Shown piece by piece: positions 28,697-37,748 of a stretch of DNA of 48,719 nt. The first letter of the stretch is position 1. Every line of letters begins with the position of its first letter. The notes under the pieces are model-generated. The model was not told the origin of the DNA. It searched no databases and saw nothing but the letters and a program-made list of their open reading frames with translations. This DNA is from Herminiimonas sp. CN. Its GTDB lineage: Bacteria > Pseudomonadota > Gammaproteobacteria > Burkholderiales > Burkholderiaceae_D. The translations under genes and the position numbers were made by a program. Where the stretch lies: the NCBI RefSeq assembly GCF_000622895.1, contig NZ_AVCC01000017.1, forward strand, positions 1 to 48,719, read 5' to 3'.

Positions 28697-30166
28697 TTAG
28701 AAGCGGTGGCGCATGCCGATTTGGAACGCTTTGCCGGAAACGCCGCCGGCGCTGGTGAACCCGCCGGATGCGCTGGCGGCACCCGGTGCGTATTGGGCGG
28801 CGTTGTCATTCTTGATATACGCCAACACGGTATAGACGTCGGTGCGCTTGGACAGGTTGTGGTCGTAGCCGATCGCGTATTGGGTGGCATCGTTGTTGAA
28901 CGCAGTCTTGTCGTTCTGACGGCTGACCGAGCCCATGATGCGGCCATTGCCTACCATGTAATGCATGCCGACGCTGTAGCTGTCGGCATCGAGCTTGAAG
29001 TTTGTCTTCAAGGTGTCCACATAGGATTGGCGCAATGCCGCTTGCAACGCCGCTGGCTGTGCTGTCAGCGTAGGGGCAATGCCTGCATCCCAGGTCAGGC
29101 TGGTCAACAGCGGTACCACCACCGAGTTCTCGTTCTTCTGCTTCAGATAGCCACCGAAGAACTTGAACGGGCCGGTCTCGTACGAGCCGCCGATAACAGT
29201 CGAGATCAGGCCGCTATTGCCGTCTTGATCCTGGCCGTTGTTGTAGCCGGCGCCGACCTTGAAGCCGTTGGCCTTGTACATCACATTGGCACCATAGAAA
29301 CGCTTGTCCAGGTCGATGTAGCCGGAATTCTTGAAGCCGTACATCAGTGCCGCGGAGATACCGTTCGGCAATTCAATCCGGTATTGCAGCGCCTTGGAGG
29401 AACGGATTGCAATCCCTGCCGTCAACAAGCCGCCGGAACCGCTGGTGATGCCGCCCCAGCTGCCGGCGGTGCCGGTTTCAAACGTGTCGGCTCCAGCGAG
29501 TACTTCATAACCCGGCGTGTACATGCGCCCGGCCAACACCGCGCCGACCGGCGTGATCATGCCGACCATCGAAGTCCGGTCGAACAGCGCGCCGTTAAAG
29601 TTGACAATCTTTATTGCACCCGCTTGTCTCAGAGCTGCTTGCGAGCCGGCCAGAAGCGCTGCTCCCGGTGCTGCAACGGCAGCAGCGGTACGATTGGCGA
29701 CGTCGGCAATGCCGGCGGGACTGGCGACATACGCGGCACCGATTGCGGCGGCTTGGGCCGCGGTGGCACCGCCAGCTTGCGCTTGCGCTGCCACCGCGGC
29801 TGCAACGCCGGCTCTTACTGCAGGCAGATTGGCAGCCGTCAAGACGGGAATGAAATTCATGCCGCGCGGCAGCGCAAACCCTTCGTTGTCGCTGATATTG
29901 CCGGCCTGATTGGTGCCGTTGTCGAGTTCCACCCGCGCTTCAAGGTTGAATAGCGCCTTATAACCGCCGCCCATATCTTCGGTACCCTTGAAGCCCAGGC
30001 GCGAACCGTCGGCGATGCCGCTGACCAGTTTGGTCTTGGTTCCTTCGCCGTTGCTCGATACGTGAATGCCGGCGTCCGCGAGGCCGTAGATGGTGATGCT
30101 CGATTGCGCCAATGCCGGCGCGGCAAAGCAGGCGGCAACCAGACCTGCGAGTAATTTTGTTGTCAT
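28697..30166 (-). CDS. Outer-membrane porin (Gram-negative porin family) with Ala-rich insertion
   Basis: General diffusion-type porin of the Burkholderiales group. 489 aa, against roughly 350-390 usual. Signal peptide MTTKLLAGLVAACFAAPALA, then mature start QSSITIYGLADAGI and GSRLGFKGTEDMGGGYKALFNLE, both hallmark strands; ends in the terminal beta strand FQIGMRHRF with the C-terminal Phe recognised by BamA. Residues about 109-183 form an insertion in which roughly 34 of 73 residues are Ala, unlike porin strands and likely helical, between two early strands. The 5' region has a GGAG site, a run of eight G/C pairs and palindromes. Confidence 0.95.
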   Translation of the reverse strand: MTTKLLAGLVAACFAAPALAQSSITIYGLADAGIHVSSNGEGTKTKLVSGIADGSRLGFKGTEDMGGGYKALFNLEARVELDNGTNQAGNISDNEGFALPRGMNFIPVLTAANLPAVRAGVAAAVAAQAQAGGATAAQAAAIGAAYVASPAGIADVANRTAAAVAAPGAALLAGSQAALRQAGAIKIVNFNGALFDRTSMVGMITPVGAVLAGRMYTPGYEVLAGADTFETGTAGSWGGITSGSGGLLTAGIAIRSSKALQYRIELPNGISAALMYGFKNSGYIDLDKRFYGANVMYKANGFKVGAGYNNGQDQDGNSGLISTVIGGSYETGPFKFFGGYLKQKNENSVVVPLLTSLTWDAGIAPTLTAQPAALQAALRQSYVDTLKTNFKLDADSYSVGMHYMVGNGRIMGSVSRQNDKTAFNNDATQYAIGYDHNLSKRTDVYTVLAYIKNDNAAQYAPGAASASGGFTSAGGVSGKAFQIGMRHRF

Positions 30167-30199
30167 TTTATGTTGTCTCCTGTTGGGGGGGGTGCAAAA

Positions 30200-30229
30200 G
30201 AACGGTCGTTCTATTAATCTTTGATTAAT
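30200..30229. promoter_or_regulatory. Candidate operator in the porin promoter
   Basis: Two adjacent dyads, GAACG-GT-CGTTC (30200-30211) and ATTAATC-TTT-GATTAAT (30213-30229), lie 34-63 bp upstream of the porin start on the minus strand. The first resembles TetR-family half sites (GAACG/CGTTC); the regulator is unknown. Confidence 0.5.
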
Positions 30230-30421
30230 ATGCCAGCAATCGGTGGGTTTGCATAGATGTCGTCAATTGATTATCGGCAATATCGACATGGTGTTGCATG
30301 AAAAATACAGTTTTTGACGTGCATAAATGCTTGGCGAGACCATAAACCCGCAGCGCTGGAATTCTGTCATTCCATGACGTGAATCAACCGGGGGACTTTC
30401 AGCTGTGGTGTGATCACAAAA

Positions 30422-30441
30422 CAGCATCAGATCTGATGCTG
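30422..30441. promoter_or_regulatory. Perfect 20-bp palindrome upstream of PAS-GGDEF gene
   Basis: CAGCATCAGA followed by its exact reverse complement TCTGATGCTG, ending 59 bp before the PAS-GGDEF start. TGTGATCACA lies 3 bp to its left. Likely an operator; no T-run, so not an intrinsic terminator. Confidence 0.6.
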
Positions 30442-30500
30442 AAGCCGGGATTTGCACTGAACCACAACATCGGGCAACAAGCTTATTCAGCGAGGGCGGC

Positions 30501-31367
30501 ATGCTTCTTAAGCAACGTGCAAAAGCGTTTGACTTCCTGTTCGATGCGGTGGTGGTGGTGGGCATGGACGGCAACGTGCTCGACTGGAACGTCGGGGCGG
30601 AAAAGCTGTATGGCTGGTCGCGCCGGGAGATCGTCGGCAAGCCGGCCAGTACGCTGTATCTGCCGGAAGACGTGGCCAGCTTCAAGCAGGATGTGATGGA
30701 AGCGGTGCTGCTGCAGGGCCACTGGACCGGCGAGGTGCGATTGCGGCGCAAGGACGGGCGCATCGGGTATGCCGAATCGGCGGTGGTGCCGCTGGAGGAT
30801 CGCAAGCACAACATCGTCGGCGTCATCAGCATCAATCGCGATATCACCGCGCGCATCGATTCCGAGCGGCGCCTGAAATACCTGGCTTTCAATGATCCGC
30901 TGACCGGGGTCGGCAATCGCGAGCTGGCGCTGGAGCGGCTCAAGCACGCGATGCTGCAGGTGCCGCGGCGCGGCACCCATCTGGCGCTGATCTTTGTCGA
31001 TCTGGATAATTTCAAGGAAGTCAACGACGTATTCGGCCACGCCGCCGGCGACGCGGTGTTGTGCGAGGTGGCCAGCCGCCTGAAGGAGACCTTGCGCGCC
31101 GCCGATACCGTGGCCCGTCTCGGTGGCGATGAATTCCTGCTGATTGCGGAGGACCTGTGCGGTCGCGAGGAAGCGCAGGAAGCCATCGAGCGCATTACGC
31201 AGGCGCTGTTGCGGCCGCATCTGATCAACGGCATGGACCTGATCGTCGATGCCAGCATCGGCCTGGCGCTATTTCCAGACGACGCCGGCGACGCCGGCGC
31301 GCTGATGCACTTTGCCGACGAAGCGATGTACCGCACCAAGCGGGCCCACCACAAGACCGGCCTTTAA
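30501..31367 (+). CDS. PAS-domain diguanylate cyclase
   Basis: 288 aa, cytoplasmic. PAS domain (about residues 7-120) with FDAVVVVGMDGNVLDWNVGAEKLYGWSRREIVGK, a PAC stretch VGVISINRDITARI, then GGDEF (about 128-285): NDPLTGVGNRELALERL, LIFVDLDNFKEVNDVFGHAAGD, LGGDEF near residue 211, and a product-inhibition RxxD (RAAD) five residues upstream of it. Synthesises c-di-GMP in response to an unknown signal. A dense cluster of palindromes precedes it. Divergent from the porin gene. Confidence 0.93.
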   Translation: MLLKQRAKAFDFLFDAVVVVGMDGNVLDWNVGAEKLYGWSRREIVGKPASTLYLPEDVASFKQDVMEAVLLQGHWTGEVRLRRKDGRIGYAESAVVPLEDRKHNIVGVISINRDITARIDSERRLKYLAFNDPLTGVGNRELALERLKHAMLQVPRRGTHLALIFVDLDNFKEVNDVFGHAAGDAVLCEVASRLKETLRAADTVARLGGDEFLLIAEDLCGREEAQEAIERITQALLRPHLINGMDLIVDASIGLALFPDDAGDAGALMHFADEAMYRTKRAHHKTGL

Positions 31368-31654
31368 GGCCAGCAGGCTTGATGCACCATCCAGATGGCG
31401 GCGAAACCAGGCCGCCACGGCCGGCAGCGGCATTTCCTGCCGCGTTGTTACAATCGATCCCTGGCGCGGCGGCGATTTCCGCCCGCGCCAAACACGTAGG
31501 AACGGAAGGCGTGTGCATTACGTGCTGTTCCTGGCCTTCATCGTTGCCATGCAGATCACAACATGGGAGCCAACCGGCGGCGCGCCAGCATGCCAGTGCG
31601 TCCGCTGGAGCCGGGCTCCTGATGCCCTTCTGTTCTTTTTAAAAGGAAACCTTG

Positions 31655-32494
31655 ATGTTTGAAAAAAACCTGTTTGAAACTATCCACTTCCAGAAACTGG
31701 TATCGAGCTACGTCATTCCATGGAGCATCAATATCCTGTTTGCGCTGGCGATTTTTTTCATCGGCCGCATGCTGGCCAGAGTCCTGGTGCGGCTGCTGGG
31801 CAAGTTGCTGCACAAATCCGGCACCGATCTGATGCTGGTCGAGTTTTTCAAGGCGATTGCGAATGCGGCATTGCTGCTGCTGGTCATCGTCGCCGCGCTG
31901 GATCGGCTGGGCGTCAACACCACCTCGCTGGTGGCGATGCTGGGCGCTGCCGGCCTCGCCGTCGGGCTGGCGCTGCAGGGCTCGCTGCAGAATTTTGCCG
32001 CCGGCGTGATGCTGCTGCTGTTTCGCCCGTTCAAGGCCGGCGACTACGTGGAGGCGGCCGATTGTGCCGGCGTGATCGAGAGCATCGGCATCTTCACCAC
32101 CACCTTGCGCAGCGCCGACAACAAGGAAATCATCATTCCCAACGGTTCGATCTACAAGGGCAACATCATCAATTATTCGGCGCGCAGCACGCGCCGCGTC
32201 GACCTCAGCATCGGGGTCGGCTACCAGGACGATCTGCGCAAGGTCAAGCAGGTGCTGACCGACACCATCCAGGCCGACGCGCGCGTGCTGAAGGATCCCG
32301 AACTACTGGTCGCGGTCGACGAACTGGCCGCCAGCAGCGTGCGGCTGGTGGCGCGCGCCTGGGTCAGATCGGACGATTACTGGCCGGTCAAGTTTGCGCT
32401 GACCGAAAACATCAAGCTGGCTTTCGACGCCAACGGCATCAGCCTGCCCTATCCGCAAATGGCGATTCATCTGGATAAGAATGCGCTTGGCTGA
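31655..32494 (+). CDS. Small-conductance mechanosensitive channel (MscS family)
   Basis: 279 aa, three N-terminal membrane helices (about residues 20-105) then the beta and mixed cytosolic domains. The pore helix region reads GAAGLAVGLALQGSLQNFAAGVMLLLFRPFKAGDYV, the MscS signature with Gly/Ala packing; followed by IIPNGSIYKGNIINYS. Releases solutes on hypo-osmotic shock. ATG 31655 has AAAAGGAAA upstream; the TTG just before it is less likely. Confidence 0.94.
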   Translation: MFEKNLFETIHFQKLVSSYVIPWSINILFALAIFFIGRMLARVLVRLLGKLLHKSGTDLMLVEFFKAIANAALLLLVIVAALDRLGVNTTSLVAMLGAAGLAVGLALQGSLQNFAAGVMLLLFRPFKAGDYVEAADCAGVIESIGIFTTTLRSADNKEIIIPNGSIYKGNIINYSARSTRRVDLSIGVGYQDDLRKVKQVLTDTIQADARVLKDPELLVAVDELAASSVRLVARAWVRSDDYWPVKFALTENIKLAFDANGISLPYPQMAIHLDKNALG

Positions 32495-32620
32495 AGTTGC
32501 CGTACCGCGCGCGGGTTTGCCGTCATTTTCGCCATATCAATGGAGTATGCATAAAAATGCAATGATACAGCATATAAAACATGCGATTTTTAAATATACA
32601 GATATATGTATATATTGGCG

Positions 32621-33103
32621 TCAGGGGTTCGGCCGAACCAGTGCGCCTTGTGCGGCCAGTTCCCGGATCAGCGCGACGGTGTCGGTGTCGGCAGCGTGAT
32701 AGGTCGCGCGACGGTATTCGTTGTACATTTCATTGGCGGCGTCGGTGGCGGCGTCACAGCCGTCGTCATATTCGAAGCGCACCGACAATGCGCCGGGCTG
32801 CGCTTCCTCGATGCGCATCACCAGGCTGGATGCGGCAATCTCGCCTTGCGCCGGCACCTCGAAGCGCACCTGCTGCAACGCATCAAAAATGACGCGGTCG
32901 CGGATCACCAGGTTGCCGTAATGCAGTGCGCGCGCCACCGTGGTGTCGGTCGGATCGGACAGGAAGCACTGGTCCAGCTGCGGCATGAACAGCTGTGGCG
33001 CTTCCGCCCGCAACACCAGGCCCAGCCATAATTGCTGGCGTGTCAGCGGCGCGAGGTGCGGATTGTGCGGATCATTGATTTCGATGCTGTGGCTAAATTT
33101 CAT
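32621..33103 (-). CDS. SRPBCC superfamily protein, DUF1857/AtaL-like
   Basis: 160 aa from ATG 33103: MKFSHSIEINDPHNPHLAPLTRQQLWLGLVLRAEAPQLF. This opening and the later ALHYGNLVIRDRVIFDALQQVRFEV and VRFEYDD match small START/SRPBCC proteins of the DUF1857 group; function not established, possibly a small-ligand-binding fold. The frame is open to 33214 but the added residues do not look like the family. The ribosome-binding site is weak, so the start is tentative. An A+T-rich stretch with the dyad ATATACA-N6-TGTATAT (32594-32613) lies just beyond its stop. Confidence 0.75.
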   Translation of the reverse strand: MKFSHSIEINDPHNPHLAPLTRQQLWLGLVLRAEAPQLFMPQLDQCFLSDPTDTTVARALHYGNLVIRDRVIFDALQQVRFEVPAQGEIAASSLVMRIEEAQPGALSVRFEYDDGCDAATDAANEMYNEYRRATYHAADTDTVALIRELAAQGALVRPNP

Positions 33104-33268
33104 CAGAGTTTCAGGCAAAAGACGGCGAGCCGGCGCGGCCGCAATAGCAGTATGGTAAATCAGTCCCGGCATTTCGGCTTGGAAGCGGTGGCCCGGATGC
33201 GCGGCATCAAGCATGCGCGGCCCCCCTCAATGGTAAGGTGGCTGCGCATCCAATGGCGCGATCCCGAT

Positions 33269-34972
33269 TTAAAACTCTTCCCAGTCGTCATCCGTGTCCG
33301 CTGCCGGTTTGGCCAGCGCGACTGCGTCTGACTTGGCTGGCGGATTGGCCCGCCGGGTCGCCGCCGGCCGGCCAGCGGCCAGTGCGGCAGTTTGCCGGAT
33401 GGTCCTGGCGGGACCGGCGGCCGGCAGGTCGGCCAGCTTGAACACGCTGACCACCTGCGCCAGCTGGGTCGCCTGATCCTGCAGCGATTGTGAGGCCGCC
33501 GCTGCCTGTTCCACCAGCGCCGCATTCTGCTGGGTGGCGTCGTCCATCTGGGAAACCGCCTGATTGACCTGGGCAATGCCCTGGCTTTGCTCGTGGCTGG
33601 CGGCGGTGATCTCGCTCATGATGTCGGCCACGCGTCTGACGCTGGCGACGATCTCATCCATGGTGGCGCCGGCCTGTCCGACCAGCTTGCTGCCGGCATC
33701 GACCTTGCTGACCGAATCGCCGATCAGGGCCTTGATTTCCTTCGCGGCACTGGCTGAGCGCTGCGCCAGATTGCGCACCTCGGTGGCGACCACGGCAAAG
33801 CCGCGCCCCTGTTCGCCGGCCCGGGCCGCCTCCACCGCCGCGTTCAGTGCCAGGATGTTGGTCTGGAACGCGATGCCGTCGATGACGCCGATGATGTCGT
33901 TGATCTTGCCGGATGAGGCATTGATGTCGTGCATGGTATCGACCACCTGCGCCACCACTGCGCCGCCTTTGGCTGCAACGTCCGAGGCCGAGGCCGCCAG
34001 CTGGTTGGCCTGGCGCGCATTGTCGGCATTTTGCCTGACGGTCGAGGTCAGTTCTTCCATCGAGGCGGCGGTTTCTTCCAGCGAACTGGCTTGGGCTTCG
34101 GTGCGCGAGGACAGGTCCATGTTGCCGGCGGCGATCTGGCCGGAGGCGGTGGCGATGGTGTCGGTGCCGCTGCGCACCTGGCCGACGGTTTTGACCAGAT
34201 TGGCGTTCATGTCCTGCATGGCCTGCATCAGCGCGCCGGTTTCATTCGTCGATGTGACTTCAATCCGGCTGGTCAGGTCGCCGGCGGCAACCGTCTGGGC
34301 CACCCTGAGCGCTTCGCTCAAGGGGTGGGTGATGCTGCGGGTAGTCAGAATTGCTGCCAACACGCTGATGATGCCGGCGCTCAGCGTCAGCACAAATATC
34401 CACAATTCTGCGCTTTCGGCTTGCCGGATCGATTGCTTGCCGGCCTGCGCCATCAGGCTGTCCTGGAAGTGCAGGAAGGCTTCAAGTTCTGCCGCGTATT
34501 TTGTTTCCATCGGACGCACTTCGGCCAGCAGGAATGCGGCCGCTTCGTCTCTTTTTCCAGCGCTGGCAAGCTCGATGAAATGGGTTTTCAGCAGCAGGTA
34601 TTGCTGCCGGAACCCGGTCAGCGTCTTGATGAACTCCCGGCTTTTTTCCAGCGTGACCATGGTGTCGAGCTTGTCGAACGCAAGGCCGGCGGCTTTGCCG
34701 CTGTCGTTGACGCCGGCAAGTTCTTTCCTGACCAGCTCCGGGTCCGTCATCAGCAGCGCATTGCGCATGTGGCGCGCCTGGGCATTGATTTCATGGATGA
34801 TCTGATTGGCCAGTACCGTCATCGGGTAACGGTTATCGGCTGTCAGCACGATGTCGTTTTTAAGGCTTTCAACCCGGTTCCAGCTGAGCATCGACAACAC
34901 GACCAATAGCGCAATCACGCCGCCAAAAGAAAGGGCCAGCCGTTGGCCGATCTTCATATTTTTGAAATGCAT
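33269..34972 (-). CDS. Methyl-accepting chemotaxis protein (4HB ligand-binding type) with C-terminal tether
   Basis: Chemoreceptor of about 567 aa: TM1 (about 11-30), periplasmic four-helix-bundle domain (about 31-189), TM2 (about 190-210), HAMP (about 211-262) and the signalling domain with the conserved hairpin tip [31 protein letters not shown]. The tail is a Pro/Ala-rich linker ending in DDDWEEF, a match to the xWxxF CheR/CheB-docking pentapeptide. Start ATG 34972 has AAGGAT upstream; ATG 34957 is the alternative. Its signalling half is closely similar to the receptor at 41353-43449. Confidence 0.93.
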   Translation of the reverse strand: MHFKNMKIGQRLALSFGGVIALLVVLSMLSWNRVESLKNDIVLTADNRYPMTVLANQIIHEINAQARHMRNALLMTDPELVRKELAGVNDSGKAAGLAFDKLDTMVTLEKSREFIKTLTGFRQQYLLLKTHFIELASAGKRDEAAAFLLAEVRPMETKYAAELEAFLHFQDSLMAQAGKQSIRQAESAELWIFVLTLSAGIISVLAAILTTRSITHPLSEALRVAQTVAAGDLTSRIEVTSTNETGALMQAMQDMNANLVKTVGQVRSGTDTIATASGQIAAGNMDLSSRTEAQASSLEETAASMEELTSTVRQNADNARQANQLAASASDVAAKGGAVVAQVVDTMHDINASSGKINDIIGVIDGIAFQTNILALNAAVEAARAGEQGRGFAVVATEVRNLAQRSASAAKEIKALIGDSVSKVDAGSKLVGQAGATMDEIVASVRRVADIMSEITAASHEQSQGIAQVNQAVSQMDDATQQNAALVEQAAAASQSLQDQATQLAQVVSVFKLADLPAAGPARTIRQTAALAAGRPAATRRANPPAKSDAVALAKPAADTDDDWEEF

Positions 34973-35096
34973 TTCAGATATCCTTATATTGGTTTTTTGG
35001 CAATTATATTGGCTGCAGCATTGCTCTTGGTGCAGTCGAACCGCTGCCAAATTAGTGTCAAGTCAGAAATGTTCTGATGGTTCCTTGAAATCCGGA

Positions 35097-36275
35097 TCAG
35101 ATCAGGCGCGCCGCCTCCTGCGCGGCCACGCGGCCTTCGTCGGTCGGCACCACCCACACCTGGACCCGGCTGTCGGGCTGGTGAATGGCGACTACCTGGT
35201 CGCCGATAGCCTGGCGGTTCAGCGCTGGGTCCAGCGCCACCCCCATCCAGGCCAGCCGCTCGCATACCTGGGCGCGGAGCATCACATCATGCTCGCCGAT
35301 GCCGCCGCTAAAGGCCAGCACGTCCAGTCCGCCCATGCAGGCCACCAGCGCACCGGATTCGCGCACTACCCGATAGGTAAACAGGTCGATGGCCCGTTGC
35401 GCTACTGCGCTGCCGTCGGCGCGCAAGCGGCGCATGTCGGCCGAGATGCCGGACACGCCCAGCAGGCCGCTTTGCTTGTACAGCAGCGTTTGCAGCTGGG
35501 CATGATCCCAATTCTGCTCCAGCAGGTACAGCAGCACCCCGGCGTCCAAAGAGCCGCTGCGGGTGCCCATCATCAGGCCGTCCAGTGCGGAAAATCCCAT
35601 GGTGGTGGCGCAGCTGCGCCCTTCGCGCGCGGCGCACAGGCTGGCGCCATTGCCCAAGTGCGCCATCAGTACGCGGCCGTTGGCCTGGGCGCTGCACTGT
35701 TGCAGGACACCCATGATGTACTGGTAAGACAGGCCATGAAAGCCATACCGGCGCACGCCCTGCCCGGCCAGCGACTGCGGCAGCGCGAAGCTGTAATCCA
35801 CTTCGCTCAGGGTAGCGTGGAAGGCGGTGTCAAAGCACGCCACTTGCGGCGTGGCCGGAAATGCCTTTTGAAAGGCCCGGATGCCCTGCAGGTTGTGCGG
35901 CTGGTGCAGCGGCGCCAGCGAATTGAGCCGGGCCAGCCGGCTCAGTACCTCCTCGGTGACCAGTACGCTGGCAGAGAAATCCTGTCCGCCGTGCACCACG
36001 CGGTGGGCAATCGCTTGAATCGCAGGAGCATTGACTTCGCCGGCCAGCAGCTGGTTCAGGCTATGCAGGGCCTGATCAAATGGATCGCCTGCAGTGGCCG
36101 GCAGTTGGCGGGTTTGCTGCTGACCCTGAAAGCTCCAGCCCAACACCGGAGCACCATTGGGCTCGAGCCCCTGGATGCTGCCGGTGAGCACACTCGGCTG
36201 CACCTGCTGCCCCTGCAGCGGGTGAATCGAAAATTTCAGCGTCGAAGAGCCCGCATTGACGGCAAGAATGGCCAT
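35097..36275 (-). CDS. ackA: Acetate kinase family protein (AckA)
   Basis: Phosphorylates ADP from acetyl phosphate (or related acyl phosphate). 392 aa, normal. N-terminal AVNAGSSTLKFSI is the phosphate-binding signature (second Ser of the usual SSS is Thr here); then AHRVVHGG, RRYGFHGLSY, MAHLGNGASLCA and FSGGIGEHDV. ATG 36275 lies 10 bp after the phosphotransacylase stop with AGGGA upstream; the open frame to 36380 overlaps that gene and is discarded. Last gene of the phaC-orf-fabI-maoC/pta-ackA cluster. Butyrate/propionate specificity cannot be excluded. Confidence 0.93.
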   Translation of the reverse strand: MAILAVNAGSSTLKFSIHPLQGQQVQPSVLTGSIQGLEPNGAPVLGWSFQGQQQTRQLPATAGDPFDQALHSLNQLLAGEVNAPAIQAIAHRVVHGGQDFSASVLVTEEVLSRLARLNSLAPLHQPHNLQGIRAFQKAFPATPQVACFDTAFHATLSEVDYSFALPQSLAGQGVRRYGFHGLSYQYIMGVLQQCSAQANGRVLMAHLGNGASLCAAREGRSCATTMGFSALDGLMMGTRSGSLDAGVLLYLLEQNWDHAQLQTLLYKQSGLLGVSGISADMRRLRADGSAVAQRAIDLFTYRVVRESGALVACMGGLDVLAFSGGIGEHDVMLRAQVCERLAWMGVALDPALNRQAIGDQVVAIHQPDSRVQVWVVPTDEGRVAAQEAARLI

Positions 36276-36285
36276 GATCCGTCCC

Positions 36286-37707
36286 TTACCAGGTTTGGCG
36301 CGTATGGTCGCGGCGGGCATTGTAGGCCGCCAGCTGGGCCAGCAGCGCCGAAGCGACACGGGCCATCGGACCGTCGGCACGGCTGGTCAGGGCAATCGGT
36401 ACCCGCGCGCCCAGCACCAGGCCGGCGCCGCTGGCTCCCGCCAGGTATTCCAGCTGCTTGGCCAGCATGTTGCCCGATTCCAGGTCGGGCACGGCCAGGA
36501 TGTCGGCATCGCCAGCCACCGCCGATTGGATGTGTTTGACCTGCGCTGCATGGGCCGAAATGGCATTGTCGAAAGCCAGCGGGCCATCGAGTATGGCACC
36601 CGTGATCTGGCCCCGCTCGGCCATCTTGCATAGCGCGGCAGCATCCAGCGTGGACGGGATGTTGGGGCTCACGGTTTCCACCGCCGACAGGATGGCGACC
36701 TTGGGCGTCTGCACGCCCAGGATGCGGGCAAAGTCAATTGCGTTCTGGATGATGTCGACCTTTTCCTGCAGGCTGGGACGGATGTTGAGCGCGGCGTCGG
36801 TGATCAGCAGCGGTTTGCTGTACAGCGGCACGTCGAAGCGGAATACATGCGACATGCGGCGCCCGGTGCGCAGCGTCGGCTGTGCCAGCACCGCGTGAAT
36901 TAATTCGTCGGTGTGCAGGCTGCCTTTCATCAGAATCTCGACCTCGCCCTTGGCGGCCATTTCGGCCGCCTTCTCCGCTGCCGCATGACTGTGCGGCACC
37001 GAGATGATTTCGGTGTTTTCCAGATCGATACCGGCTTCCCGGGCAAGGTGGCGAATGCGCACCTCGGGGCCGATCAGCACCGGCACGATCAGGCCGTGGC
37101 GGGCTGAGTCGATGGCGCCGCTGAGCGACTCGATATCGCACGGGTGTACCACCGCACAACGCACCGCAGGCATGCCGTCGCTCAGCGCCAGCAGTTCCTT
37201 GAAGCGGGCTTCCGGGTCGAACAACTGGATTAGCGGCGCATTGATGCGCGGCACGCGCACTTTTTCCGTGGGAGCCAGCACCTTGGCGGTGCCGTGCAGC
37301 ACGCGGTCGCCCTTCTGGTTGACTACCTGACAATCCAGTTCGACCCGCTTTTTGGCATCGTCCTTGCTCGCCACGGTGGCCGTCACGGTGAGCGTGTCGC
37401 CGATCCGGACCGGTTTGGTGAAATGCAGGACTTGCTCCAGATAAATGGTGCCGGGGCCGGGAAACTGCGTGCCCAGCAAGGCTGAAATCAGCGCGCCGCC
37501 CCACATGCCGTGGGCAATCACGCCGTGAAACAAGGTGTCGTTGGCGTATTCGGCATTCATGTGCGCCGGGTTGACGTCGCCCGATACTGCGGCAAAGGCC
37601 TGGATGTCGGCCAGGGTCAGGGTGCGCAGCAGGCGTGCGCTTTGGCCCAGGGTGATTTCATCGTAGGTGACGTTTTCAATCAGGTCAGCGGTCAGGGTCG
37701 AATTCAT
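36286..37707 (-). CDS. Bifunctional enoyl-CoA hydratase (MaoC)/phosphate acetyl- or butyryltransferase
   Basis: 473 aa fusion. Residues about 10-150 are a MaoC hot-dog domain (AAVSGDVNPAHMNAEYA holds the hydratase Asp/His signature); residues about 165-470 are a phosphotransacylase domain with GMPAVRCAVVHPCDIESL, LLITDAALNIRPSL and GDADILAVPDLESGNMLAKQLEYLAGASGAGLVLGARVPI. Expected reactions: hydration of a 2-enoyl-CoA and exchange of acyl-CoA with phosphate to an acyl phosphate, the substrate of the kinase encoded 10 bp downstream. Fusions of this kind with ackA and fabI are known in proteobacteria. No clear ribosome-binding site; the start is by domain fit. Confidence 0.92.
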   Translation of the reverse strand: MNSTLTADLIENVTYDEITLGQSARLLRTLTLADIQAFAAVSGDVNPAHMNAEYANDTLFHGVIAHGMWGGALISALLGTQFPGPGTIYLEQVLHFTKPVRIGDTLTVTATVASKDDAKKRVELDCQVVNQKGDRVLHGTAKVLAPTEKVRVPRINAPLIQLFDPEARFKELLALSDGMPAVRCAVVHPCDIESLSGAIDSARHGLIVPVLIGPEVRIRHLAREAGIDLENTEIISVPHSHAAAEKAAEMAAKGEVEILMKGSLHTDELIHAVLAQPTLRTGRRMSHVFRFDVPLYSKPLLITDAALNIRPSLQEKVDIIQNAIDFARILGVQTPKVAILSAVETVSPNIPSTLDAAALCKMAERGQITGAILDGPLAFDNAISAHAAQVKHIQSAVAGDADILAVPDLESGNMLAKQLEYLAGASGAGLVLGARVPIALTSRADGPMARVASALLAQLAAYNARRDHTRQTW

Positions 37708-37748
37708 GGCGGTTTTTTTACTCGGAAAAGGTGCGTGGAGGATATCGA

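Larger units (their letters stand above)
30167..30500. other. Divergent promoter region of porin and PAS-GGDEF genes
   Basis: 334 bp holding, from left to right: G8 tract (30185-30192), GAACGGTCGTTC (30200-30211), ATTAATC-TTT-GATTAAT (30213-30229), GTCAT-TCC-ATGAC (30366-30378), TGTGATCACA (30409-30418) and a perfect 20-bp palindrome (30422-30441). No gene seen. Confidence 0.75.

Noticed and set aside
28589-29953. Plus-strand 454-codon open frame across the porin
   Set aside because: Complement of the porin; the porin on the minus strand has a signal peptide, barrel strands and terminal Phe.
34851-36539. Plus-strand 562-codon open frame across ackA
   Set aside because: Antisense shadow; acetate kinase motifs are on the minus strand.
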